Assembly: GCA_017425745.1 (NCBI GenBank)
Contig: JAFOXT010000049.1
Span: 1 to 7,010, forward strand
Origin: Clostridia bacterium
GTDB taxonomy: Bacteria > Bacillota > Clostridia > Oscillospirales > Acutalibacteraceae
Reading direction: 5' to 3'
DNA length: 7,010 nucleotides
The notes under the pieces were generated by a model. The model saw only the letters and a program-made list of their open reading frames with translations, was not told the origin of the DNA and searched no databases. The position numbers and the translations under genes were made by a program. Shown here in pieces: positions 1-6,258 of this stretch (the stretch's first letter is position 1; each line of letters begins with the position of its first letter).

Positions 1-185
1 ACCTAACTGCACAAATTAAAAATTACTTTTGTCTGCTGTTTTTATTACTTTCGATCCACTTTTCATCACAGATTATAACAAAAGGAGAAATGCGTCCTAT
101 TAAAGTGCAGTTTTTCTTTATTTTGTTAGAATTTTTGCCGTTTTCAGGTGTTGATAAAATTTTTTCTGAAAAGCGGTTTTTCTTA
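1..185. other. AT-rich intergenic region upstream of the dcw promoter
   Basis: No convincing gene is visible on either strand; stop codons are frequent in the minus frames. A 46-codon open frame (90-230) exists on the + strand. It is rich in Phe and Leu, has its AGGAG only two bases before the ATG, and runs through the mraZ promoter, so I do not call it. A weak inverted pair (CTTTTGT near 27, ACAAAAG near 79) has arms too far apart to be a convincing terminator. The upstream neighbour lies outside the window. Confidence 0.5.
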
Positions 186-214
186 TTGACTTTTTACTTT
201 CTAAGGTTTATAAT
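186..214 (+). promoter_or_regulatory. Vegetative (SigA-type) promoter of mraZ-rsmH-ftsL
   Basis: A -35 box TTGACT (186-191) and a -10 box TATAAT (209-214) are separated by exactly 17 bases. They match the housekeeping consensus at 5 of 6 and 6 of 6 positions. Transcription would start near 220-222, giving a leader of about 100 bases before the mraZ ATG at 323. The promoter lies just before the first gene of a dcw cluster, where such a promoter is expected. It also argues against a GTG start at 224, which would leave essentially no leader. Confidence 0.82.
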
Positions 215-224
215 GTCATTACAG

Positions 225-284
225 TGGTGAAAAGGTCATTAAAAATCATTCAAATGGAGATTTTTGGTGGAAAACGGCTTTTTA
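225..284 (+). promoter_or_regulatory. Candidate MraZ operator: TGG-type repeats in 10-base phase
   Basis: Just after the predicted transcription start, TGGTG occurs at 225-229, TGGAG at 255-259, TGGTG at 265-269, and a degenerate CGGCT at 275-279. The last three are spaced exactly 10 bases apart, and the first is 30 bases upstream of the second, so all sit on one face of the helix. MraZ proteins are known to bind short direct repeats with about 10-base periodicity near their own promoter (TGGGN in E. coli). That these particular repeats are the operator is inference. GTGAAAAGG also recurs exactly at 227-235 and 314-322, with a near copy at 267-277, which could be an alternative repeat unit. 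Confidence 0.4.
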
Positions 285-307
285 CCTTTGTTTTTGATTT
301 TTTACTG

Positions 308-316
308 AAAGGAGTG
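308..316 (+). promoter_or_regulatory. Ribosome binding site that fixes the mraZ start
   Basis: AAAGGAGTG closely matches the anti-Shine-Dalgarno complement and sits 6 bases before the ATG at 323. The upstream in-frame GTG at 224 lies almost at the predicted transcription start and has no comparable site. The protein from 323 also begins with the normal MraZ N-terminus (MLSGIYEHNID), so 323 is chosen over 224. Confidence 0.85.
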
Positions 317-322
317 AAAAGG

Positions 323-829
323 ATGCTCAGCGGTATTTATGAACATAACATCGACGGGAAAAACCGAGTTTTTATCCCTGCAAAATTCCGTGAGATAATG
401 GGCGATGAATATACATATAAGCTTTGCCCCTCAAAGTATCCTTCAATTCAGCTTTTCAGTAAAGAGTATTACAATAAGCTTTATCCTCAGACAGAGGTAG
501 ACACACTTAACCCCATAAAGGACAGAAGCCTCAGAGCAGGCAGAAACCTTGGCAAGGGTGATGCAACCTGTGACGGTCAGGGAAGAATAGTTATCAGCCC
601 GCTTATTTCAAAGCTTGCAAAGCTTGAAAAGCAGTGTGTGTTTGTAGGCTTTGAAACTTATGTTGAAATTATGAGTCCCGAAGTTTATGAGGCATTCCTT
701 CTTTCACAGTGTATGGATTATCAGGAAGAAGAAGAGTCCTACAAGGAAGAAGAAAAGAGAATGCGCGAATACAGAAGCGAGGGTGCTTTCATTTCTCTTC
801 CTGAAAATCAGAAGGGCGGTGAATTCTGA
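323..829 (+). CDS. mraZ: Transcriptional regulator MraZ
   Basis: MraZ is a DNA-binding regulator of the AbrB/SpoVT fold that forms ring oligomers and, where tested, represses its own dcw promoter. The 168-residue product carries the two tandem half-domains, each with the family's DxxxR signature: DGKNR at 11-15, followed by VFIPAKFRE, and DGQGR at 84-88, followed by IVISP. The frame stays open upstream to a GTG at 224, but the strong ribosome binding site and the family N-terminus support 323. Typical MraZ proteins are about 140-155 residues. This one is longer because of a charged tail (about 133-168) with Glu- and Lys/Arg-rich runs and probable helical character. The stop overlaps the rsmH start by one base (TGATG). 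Possible operator repeats lie in the leader. The family call is secure; repression of this promoter is inferred. Confidence 0.96.
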   Translation: MLSGIYEHNIDGKNRVFIPAKFREIMGDEYTYKLCPSKYPSIQLFSKEYYNKLYPQTEVDTLNPIKDRSLRAGRNLGKGDATCDGQGRIVISPLISKLAKLEKQCVFVGFETYVEIMSPEVYEAFLLSQCMDYQEEEESYKEEEKRMREYRSEGAFISLPENQKGGEF

Positions 830-1758
830 TGAGTCAGTTTTCACACGTAAGTGTAATGCTTTATGAAACAGTGGATTCTCTTGTGACAAATCCCGACGGA
901 ATTTACGTTGACTGTACAACAGGCGGAGCAGGACACAGCAGAGAGATTCTTAAAAGACTTTCAGATAAAGGCAGACTTATTGCAATTGACCAGGACCCCG
1001 ATGCAATAAAAGTCATCACAGAAAGAATCGGCTCAGATGAAAGAGTAACAATTGTACACTCAAATTTCTCCGAGCTTAAAAGCATTCTCGATTCTTTAGG
1101 AATCGACAGTGTTGACGGCGTAATGGCTGACCTCGGTGTTTCATCATATCAGCTTGATGAGGGTGAAAGAGGCTTTTCATACAACTACGATTTTCCTCTT
1201 GATATGCGAATGAGCAAAGAGGGTATGAGTGCTGCAGACGTTGTTAATACATACAGCGAACGTGACCTTATGAGAATTCTTCGTGATTACGGAGAAGAAA
1301 AGTTTGCTTCAAGAATAGCAAAGAATATATGTAGTAAAAGAGAAAGAAAACCTATCGAAACAACCTTTGAGCTTGCAGAGATAATCAAGGAATCAATTCC
1401 TGCCGCAACAAGAAGAACAGGCGGTAACCCTTGTAAGCGCAGCTTTCAGGCAATTCGTATTGAAGTTAACGGTGAGCTTGATAAGCTCAAAAATACCCTT
1501 GATGATATGTTTTACAGTCTTAAAGAAGGCGGAAGAGTTTCAATTATTACCTTCCACTCTCTGGAAGACAGAATAGTTAAAAGAGCCTTCAGTGAATACT
1601 GCAAGGGCTGTGAATGTCCCAGAAGTGCACCGGTGTGCATCTGCGGAAAAACTCCTGACGGAAAGCTTCCCTTTAAAAAGGTTCTGCCTTCTGAAGAGGA
1701 GATTGAAAACAATCAGCGCTCACGCAGTGCAACGCTGAGATGTATTGAGAGATTGTAA
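829..1758 (+). CDS. rsmH: 16S rRNA (cytosine(1402)-N(4))-methyltransferase RsmH (MraW)
   Basis: RsmH uses S-adenosylmethionine to methylate N4 of cytosine 1402 of 16S rRNA in the small ribosomal subunit, tuning decoding at the P site. The 309-residue protein is full length for the family. It has the N-terminal HVSVMLYE start (6-13), the SAM-binding loop VDCTTGGAGHS (27-37), IDQDPDAI (53-60), and the ADLGVSSYQLD segment (100-110) followed by FPLDMRM. Later come FQAIRIEVNGEL (206-217), ITFHSLEDRIVK (240-251) and the C-terminal RSRSATLR (297-304). A Cys cluster (258, 261, 263, 270, 272) matches the CxCP/CVCG region seen in many Firmicutes members. The common HPAKR lead-in to FQA reads NPCKR here, a mild variation. 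The ATG overlaps the mraZ stop, so the two are probably translationally coupled; upstream GGGCGG (814-819) can serve as a weak ribosome binding site. Confidence 0.97.
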   Translation: MSQFSHVSVMLYETVDSLVTNPDGIYVDCTTGGAGHSREILKRLSDKGRLIAIDQDPDAIKVITERIGSDERVTIVHSNFSELKSILDSLGIDSVDGVMADLGVSSYQLDEGERGFSYNYDFPLDMRMSKEGMSAADVVNTYSERDLMRILRDYGEEKFASRIAKNICSKRERKPIETTFELAEIIKESIPAATRRTGGNPCKRSFQAIRIEVNGELDKLKNTLDDMFYSLKEGGRVSIITFHSLEDRIVKRAFSEYCKGCECPRSAPVCICGKTPDGKLPFKKVLPSEEEIENNQRSRSATLRCIERL

Positions 1759-1792
1759 TTAACCTTTATTATATTGGTAGGAGAGAAAGAAA

Positions 1793-2266
1793 ATGGCAGC
1801 AGAATATGCTTATAAATATGATTACGGTTCACCTGCCGTAAGAGAAAATCAGCCTCTGCCCAAAAAAGAGGTGCAGAAAAGACCTGAATTCAAAACATAT
1901 AACAGTCCTCTTGCAAAAAGACTTCAGGAAGAAAGAGCAGCTACTAAAAAGGTGCTCAAGCTTGCAGCTTTCCTTTCAGCTGCAATTGTTGTATTCTCTT
2001 TTGCAACTGCAAGCTTTTATGAAAAGGATTTAGCAAAGAGAGAGCTTGATACAGCTCAGGATTATTATATGCTCTGTCAGTCAGAGAACAAGGAGCTTCA
2101 TGCAAAGCTCAACGCTCTTGCAACTGCCGAAAATATTGACAAATATGCAGTTGAAAGACTCGGTCTTGTTAAAATTACTGCGGATAAAGAGGTTTATCTT
2201 GACGCAGAAACGGACAACAAGACAATTTATTTCCAAGGAAACGAAAAAGCAGATATTGAAAAATAA
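1793..2266 (+). CDS. ftsL: FtsL-like cell division protein (bitopic, coiled coil)
   Basis: This is a 157-residue single-pass membrane protein with the FtsL layout. A Lys/Pro-rich cytoplasmic N-terminus (1-53) is followed by one transmembrane segment (about 55-76, from VLKLAAFL to ATASFY). An extracytoplasmic coiled-coil stretch (about 77-112, with Leu/Ala heptads and many Glu/Lys) leads to the ENIDKYAVERLGLVK element (113-127). That element resembles the conserved end of FtsL/DivIC family domains. Proteins of this family join DivIC/FtsB and DivIB/FtsQ to activate the septal FtsW-PBP pair. Sequence identity in the family is low, so the name rests on topology and on the position directly after rsmH in a dcw cluster; a generic septum formation initiator (DivIC-like) is the main alternative. 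The ribosome binding site AGGAG (1779-1783) lies 9 bases before the ATG. A terminator follows about 50 bases after the stop. Confidence 0.83.
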   Translation: MAAEYAYKYDYGSPAVRENQPLPKKEVQKRPEFKTYNSPLAKRLQEERAATKKVLKLAAFLSAAIVVFSFATASFYEKDLAKRELDTAQDYYMLCQSENKELHAKLNALATAENIDKYAVERLGLVKITADKEVYLDAETDNKTIYFQGNEKADIEK

Positions 2267-2316
2267 GGGATTATCAATCATATTTTCATACGGTTTGTTT
2301 TCCCTGCTTTACTATG

Positions 2317-2348
2317 AAAATAAGCCGTCAGACTGACGGCTCATTTTT
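2317..2348 (+). terminator. Intrinsic terminator after ftsL
   Basis: A perfect inverted repeat AGCCGTCAG-A-CTGACGGCT (2323-2341) can fold as 8 pairs with a 3-base loop. The stem extends outward through AAAAT (2317-2321) pairing with ATTTT (2343-2347), with one mismatch between. The descending arm is followed by a T run (2344-2348), as expected for a Rho-independent terminator on the + strand. The A run on the other side means it could also act on the - strand. It separates mraZ-rsmH-ftsL from the PBP-murE-mraY block. Confidence 0.85.
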
Positions 2349-2352
2349 GCTA

Positions 2353-2380
2353 TTTATTAAAGTTCATTTTTTCATATAAT
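2353..2380 (+). promoter_or_regulatory. Candidate promoter for the PBP-murE-mraY unit
   Basis: Downstream of the terminator there is a perfect -10-like TATAAT (2375-2380). The best -35 at a normal distance is poor: TTTATT (2353-2358), 16 bases away, matching about half the consensus. A start near 2387 would give a leader of about 44 bases. Some promoter is expected here because the terminator would otherwise cut off three essential genes. The region is very AT-rich, so a chance TATAAT is possible, and an alternative sigma factor cannot be excluded. Confidence 0.4.
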
Positions 2381-2393
2381 CGAAAAGACTAAA

Positions 2394-2406
2394 ATACTTA
2401 TAGTAT
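2394..2406. repeat. Short palindrome ATACT-TAT-AGTAT before the PBP gene
   Basis: This 13-base perfect inverted repeat (5-base arms, 3-base centre) sits between the candidate -10 at 2375-2380 and the ribosome binding site AGGAG (2419-2423). It could be a binding site for a dimeric regulator overlapping the start of the transcript. It is short and AT-rich, so chance is a real alternative. Confidence 0.25.
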
Positions 2407-2430
2407 GTATAACATAAAAGGAGAAAGCTT

Positions 2431-4782
2431 ATGTACATTCATCCTAACCGAGTGAAGAGAAAAACTGACACTACATTTGTAAAGCAGTCAGCAATTGTTT
2501 CGTTTATTCTTGTTGTTGCAATGGTTTTTGTAAATCTTGGCGCAGTGGCTTATATTATGCTTGCAAAAGGTGACGAATACCGACAGAAGGCTGCAAGCAA
2601 CCAGCTTTATGACGTTTCAATTGAAGGTATAAGAGGTACAATTTATGACAGTAATATGACTCCTCTTGCAACAAGCACAACTGCCTGGATTCTTTGCGTA
2701 AACCCCAAGGCAATCAAGAATAAGTTTGAGGATAACTCTTTTCTCAATAAGGAAAACCGTTATGACATCTTCATAAATGATATATCAAAAAGATTTGCAA
2801 AAATCCTCGGTATGAAAAAAAGCGAAATAAAAGCAATGCTTCTTCAGTCTGAGCTTTCTTATAAGCGAATCAAAAAAGAAGTGTCACCCACACAGAAAAT
2901 TGCACTTGATGCAATTATCAACAAGCCCTACGGCTTCCCTTATACCTATGTGGATAACGGACTTTTTAAGGATAAAACCGAAGAAAGAACATACGATATA
3001 AGCATTTCTTCCTTGTTTACTTACGAAAGCGACAGCATCAGAGAGTATTCACAAAGCAATTTTGCTTCAACTGTTATTGGTGTAATCAACGCTGAAAATA
3101 AGGGCGAAACAGGAATTGAACGACATTACAATAACGTGCTTGAGGGTACAGCAGGCAGAATTGTTACTGCAAAGGACTCAAGGGGCAGAATTCTTGAATC
3201 AAGCTACGAAACTGTGTTTGATGCAGGCGAAGGCAACGGAATTGTTCTTACAATTGACTCAAATATTCAGAGCTATCTTGAAAATGCACTTAACCGTGCC
3301 CACGCAAGCATTAAAAGTGACGGCGTTTACGGTATCGTTATGGATGTTAAAACCGGTGCTGTGCTTGCTGTTTCTGATAAGCCCGATTTTGACCTTAATA
3401 ACCCGAGAGAGCTTGTAAGCAAAGCAGCCAAGGAAGAGCTCAAAAAATACAAGGTAGGCTCAGATGAATATAAGCAGGCATTCAGTAATAAGCTTTATGA
3501 GCAGTGGAGCAGCTTCTGTATTACAGAAAACTATGAGCCGGGTTCAACCTTTAAAATTTTCACTGCAGCTGCCGCAATTGAAGAGGGGGTTGCAAACCTT
3601 AAAACAACTCACAACTGTCTCAGCTATGTAAAGGTTGCAGACATTACCTACAACTGTGCTAATCATAAAAGCCACGGCCTGCAGACTCTTACTCAGGGTC
3701 TGATGAATTCTTGCAACACATTCTTTATTACAATCGGTCAGCGCCTTGGACTTGAAAAATATAATAAATATTTTGAAGCATTCGGCTTCACAGAAAAAAC
3801 GGGTATCGACATCAATAATGAGGCTTTTCCCGTTTACCACAATCCCGCAAGAATGAGTAAGGTTGACCTTGCAAGTACGTCCTTCGGTCAGACCATAAGA
3901 ATAAGTCCCTTGCAGCTTATAACTGCGGCTTGTTCAATTGCCAACGGCGGCAAGCTTATGCAGCCTTACCTTGTTGATAAGGTAGTAGACAGCGACGGTA
4001 ACATAATTTCTCAGACAGAGCCTACAGTAAAAAGAAGAGTAATTTCCGAAAGAACTGCTCAGTCTGTAATTTCAATGATGGAGGCCGTTGTTGAAAAGGG
4101 TACAGGTAAAAATGCTTACATTCCGGGCTACAGAGTATGCGGTAAAACTGCAACTGCTGAAAAGCTTGACGATAACACAGATGATGCAATTTACATCGCA
4201 TCCTTCCTTTGCTTTGCTCCTGCAGATGACCCTCAGGTTGCAATTCTTGTTGGTGTTGATAATGCTCCGGGCCCCTACAGAGGCGGCGGTGTGCTTGCAG
4301 CACCGATTGCAAAGGAAGTGCTTGAATCAACCCTCAAGTATATGGGCGTTGAACCTCACTACACCCAGAGCGAGCTTGCAGAGGTAAGCAGAACAACTCC
4401 GTCACTTATAGGAAAAAATGTAAGCGATGCTAAAATTGCCGCTGCAAATGAAGGTCTTGTAACAAGAGTTTCAGGCAAGGGCAAAAAGGTAGTTTCTCAG
4501 GTGCCTGCAGGCGGTGAATCAATTCCCGAGGGCGGTGTAGTTGTAATTTACACTGAGGAAGCTTCTGACACTCTTGAGGTAACGGTGCCTGATTTTACAG
4601 GCCGTACTGCTTCAGAGGTTAACAGACTTGCCGTTAACAGCGGACTTAATGTGGTTTTCTCAGGTCCTACAGGCTCAGCCGGTGTAAGAGCATACAGCCA
4701 GGATATCCGTAAGGGTACAACAGTTGAAGCCGGCTCAAAGGTAACGGTTTACTTCAGAACAGACAACATTGCAGTTGATTGA
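2431..4782 (+). CDS. ftsI: Class B penicillin-binding protein with two PASTA domains (FtsI/SpoVD type)
   Basis: This is a D,D-transpeptidase that cross-links peptidoglycan outside the membrane, probably at the septum with an FtsW-type polymerase. The 783-residue protein has a short basic cytoplasmic start, a membrane anchor (about 21-44), a PBP-dimer domain (about 60-260, including IRGTIYDSN and ETGIERHYN), a transpeptidase domain (about 295-635) and two C-terminal PASTA repeats (about 654-710 and 714-777). The catalytic nucleophile is Ser372 in STFK (372-375), and the second motif is SCN (427-429). The third motif reads KTA (572-574), not the usual KTG. A Lys-rich stretch (about 328-358) lies just before EPGSTFK. 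Two PASTA repeats resemble B. subtilis PBP2B, whereas SpoVD there has one. As only one such gene is present here, division and sporulation roles cannot be separated; the symbol marks the family. Ribosome binding site AGGAG (2419-2423) lies 7 bases before the ATG. Confidence 0.93.
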   Translation: MYIHPNRVKRKTDTTFVKQSAIVSFILVVAMVFVNLGAVAYIMLAKGDEYRQKAASNQLYDVSIEGIRGTIYDSNMTPLATSTTAWILCVNPKAIKNKFEDNSFLNKENRYDIFINDISKRFAKILGMKKSEIKAMLLQSELSYKRIKKEVSPTQKIALDAIINKPYGFPYTYVDNGLFKDKTEERTYDISISSLFTYESDSIREYSQSNFASTVIGVINAENKGETGIERHYNNVLEGTAGRIVTAKDSRGRILESSYETVFDAGEGNGIVLTIDSNIQSYLENALNRAHASIKSDGVYGIVMDVKTGAVLAVSDKPDFDLNNPRELVSKAAKEELKKYKVGSDEYKQAFSNKLYEQWSSFCITENYEPGSTFKIFTAAAAIEEGVANLKTTHNCLSYVKVADITYNCANHKSHGLQTLTQGLMNSCNTFFITIGQRLGLEKYNKYFEAFGFTEKTGIDINNEAFPVYHNPARMSKVDLASTSFGQTIRISPLQLITAACSIANGGKLMQPYLVDKVVDSDGNIISQTEPTVKRRVISERTAQSVISMMEAVVEKGTGKNAYIPGYRVCGKTATAEKLDDNTDDAIYIASFLCFAPADDPQVAILVGVDNAPGPYRGGGVLAAPIAKEVLESTLKYMGVEPHYTQSELAEVSRTTPSLIGKNVSDAKIAAANEGLVTRVSGKGKKVVSQVPAGGESIPEGGVVVIYTEEASDTLEVTVPDFTGRTASEVNRLAVNSGLNVVFSGPTGSAGVRAYSQDIRKGTTVEAGSKVTVYFRTDNIAVD

Positions 4783-4815
4783 TATATGACATTTATTTAA
4801 AGGTGGTTTCTATTT

Positions 4816-6228
4816 ATGCTTCTTTCAGTTCTTCTTAAAAGCATAGACTGTGAGCTTTTCACAGAGGACGTAGAAATCGGATTCATAACGGATAATTCAG
4901 AAAAATGCAAGGAAAATTCAATTTTTGTTTGTCATAAGGGTGCAGAAAAATTTGTTGAATCAGCAGTCAGTAACGGTGCAGTTGCCGTTGTGTCGGCCGA
5001 AAAAATTACTGAAAGCTGTTACATTGCAGAAGATACCAGAAAAGCCTACAGTAAGCTTTGTTCAGAGTTTTTCGGTAACAGCCATAAAAAGCTGAAGCTT
5101 ATAGGTGTAACGGGTACAAACGGAAAAACCACAGTAGGCTCAATGCTTTATCATATTCTTACTATGTCAGGCAGAAAGTGTGCACTTCTCGGTACAACGG
5201 GTTATCTGCACTGTAACGAAAATGAAGAGGCAACTCTTACAACTCCCGACCCGTTTATAATGCACAGAATGTTTTACGAAATGACGGAGTGCGGTACAGA
5301 ATACTGCATTATGGAGGCTTCATCACAGGGACTTTTTCAGGAGCGGCTTTATCTTCTTGAGTTTGAAATTGCAGTATTCACCAATCTTACATCTGAGCAT
5401 CTTGATTATCACGGTAATATGGAAAATTACAGAAAAGCCAAAGAAAAGCTTTTCGCTCAGAGCAACGCATCAGTAATCAACCTTGACGATGAAAACGCAG
5501 AAAGCTTTCTCAAAGCCTCAAAAGGTGAAAGAATTACTTATTCCCTTAAAAAGGATGAAGCAGATTTTACTGCTAAGTACATCAGATTTTTTGAGGGTGT
5601 TACCGATTACGTAATTGTGGGTAATGAGCTTATTCACAGAATTAAGCTACAGACTCCGGGAAACCATAATATATATAATTCGGTTGCTGCAATTGTTGCG
5701 TCAATCAAATGCGGTCTTACCCTTGAGGAAGCTGCAAATGCCCTCAGAAGCTTTTACGGTGTAAAAGGAAGGTTTGAAATTCTTCCTTTAAAAACCGACT
5801 ACAGAGTTATTATTGATTATGCACATACACCCGACAGCTTAAAGCAGGTGCTGTTGACTCTTTCTGACTTCAGAAAAAACAGAATCATCACACTGTTCGG
5901 TTGCGGTGGTGACAGAGATAAAGGAAAAAGGGAAGAGATGGGAAAAATCGCTGCTTTTTACAGTGATATGGTAGTAATTACAAGCGATAATCCACGTCAC
6001 GAAAACCCTTCAGACATAATAAACGATATACTTAAAGGTACTGAAGATACAAAAACTCCAGTATATATTATAGAAAACAGAAAAAAAGCTATTGAATATG
6101 CCTTGCAAAAGGCTCAAAAGAATGATATTATTCTTTTAGCAGGAAAAGGACACGAAACCTATCAGATAATAGGTGACGAAAAAATCTCCTTTGACGAAAG
6201 AAAAACGGTTGCTGATTTTCTTAAATAA
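4816..6228 (+). CDS. murE: UDP-MurNAc-L-Ala-D-Glu:meso-diaminopimelate ligase MurE
   Basis: MurE is a cytoplasmic ATP-dependent ligase that adds the third residue of the peptidoglycan stem peptide. The 470-residue product has the three Mur ligase domains: an N-terminal UDP-binding part (about 1-90), a central ATPase domain with P-loop GVTGTNGKTT (97-106), and a C-terminal domain. Visible signatures include TTPDP (142-146), MEASSQG (166-172), TSEHLDYHG (192-200), YRKAKEKLF (205-213), whose Lys209 aligns with the carbamylated Lys of the family, and GCGGDRDKGKR (362-372). DNPRHENP (391-398) and GKGHETYQ (443-450) follow. DNPR is the established marker for meso-diaminopimelate rather than L-lysine, so the wall is predicted to be of the m-DAP type. 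The N-terminal domain is short and atypical: the usual DSR reads DNS (26-28) and the usual DGHxFI stretch is missing. Ribosome binding site AAAGGTGG (4799-4806) precedes the ATG, 33 bases after the PBP stop. Confidence 0.96.
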   Translation: MLLSVLLKSIDCELFTEDVEIGFITDNSEKCKENSIFVCHKGAEKFVESAVSNGAVAVVSAEKITESCYIAEDTRKAYSKLCSEFFGNSHKKLKLIGVTGTNGKTTVGSMLYHILTMSGRKCALLGTTGYLHCNENEEATLTTPDPFIMHRMFYEMTECGTEYCIMEASSQGLFQERLYLLEFEIAVFTNLTSEHLDYHGNMENYRKAKEKLFAQSNASVINLDDENAESFLKASKGERITYSLKKDEADFTAKYIRFFEGVTDYVIVGNELIHRIKLQTPGNHNIYNSVAAIVASIKCGLTLEEAANALRSFYGVKGRFEILPLKTDYRVIIDYAHTPDSLKQVLLTLSDFRKNRIITLFGCGGDRDKGKREEMGKIAAFYSDMVVITSDNPRHENPSDIINDILKGTEDTKTPVYIIENRKKAIEYALQKAQKNDIILLAGKGHETYQIIGDEKISFDERKTVADFLK

Positions 6229-6258
6229 AATCGGCAGAATTTGAAAGGAATGTTTTAA

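Noticed and set aside
27..85. Inverted pair CTTTTGT and ACAAAAG with arms about 45 bases apart
   Set aside because: Seven AT-rich pairs with such a long loop are expected by chance in this composition, and no T run follows that would make it a terminator.
90..230. 46-codon + strand open frame with AGGAG just upstream, ahead of mraZ
   Set aside because: The AGGAG is only two bases from the ATG, the product is low-complexity and Phe/Leu-rich as AT-rich noncoding DNA tends to give, and the frame runs through the mraZ promoter. Conservation in relatives would be needed to revive it.
224..322. N-terminal extension of MraZ from GTG at 224
   Set aside because: The GTG sits almost at the predicted transcription start, without a ribosome binding site, while the ATG at 323 has a strong one and yields the normal family N-terminus.
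704..919. - strand frame across the mraZ-rsmH junction with a hydrophobic end
   Set aside because: The Phe/Leu run is simply the complement of the GAA/GAG/AAG-rich mraZ tail. There is no start signal of its own.
2046..2336. 96-codon + strand frame overlapping ftsL and the terminator
   Set aside because: It is a shifted frame of ftsL with no ribosome binding site or family resemblance, and it ends inside the terminator stem. ftsL has the proper topology and start signals.
4022..4330. 102-codon - strand frame inside the PBP gene
   Set aside because: The Gln/His/Leu-rich composition is typical of an antisense shadow of a real coding frame, and it lies wholly within the transpeptidase and its C-terminal boundary.
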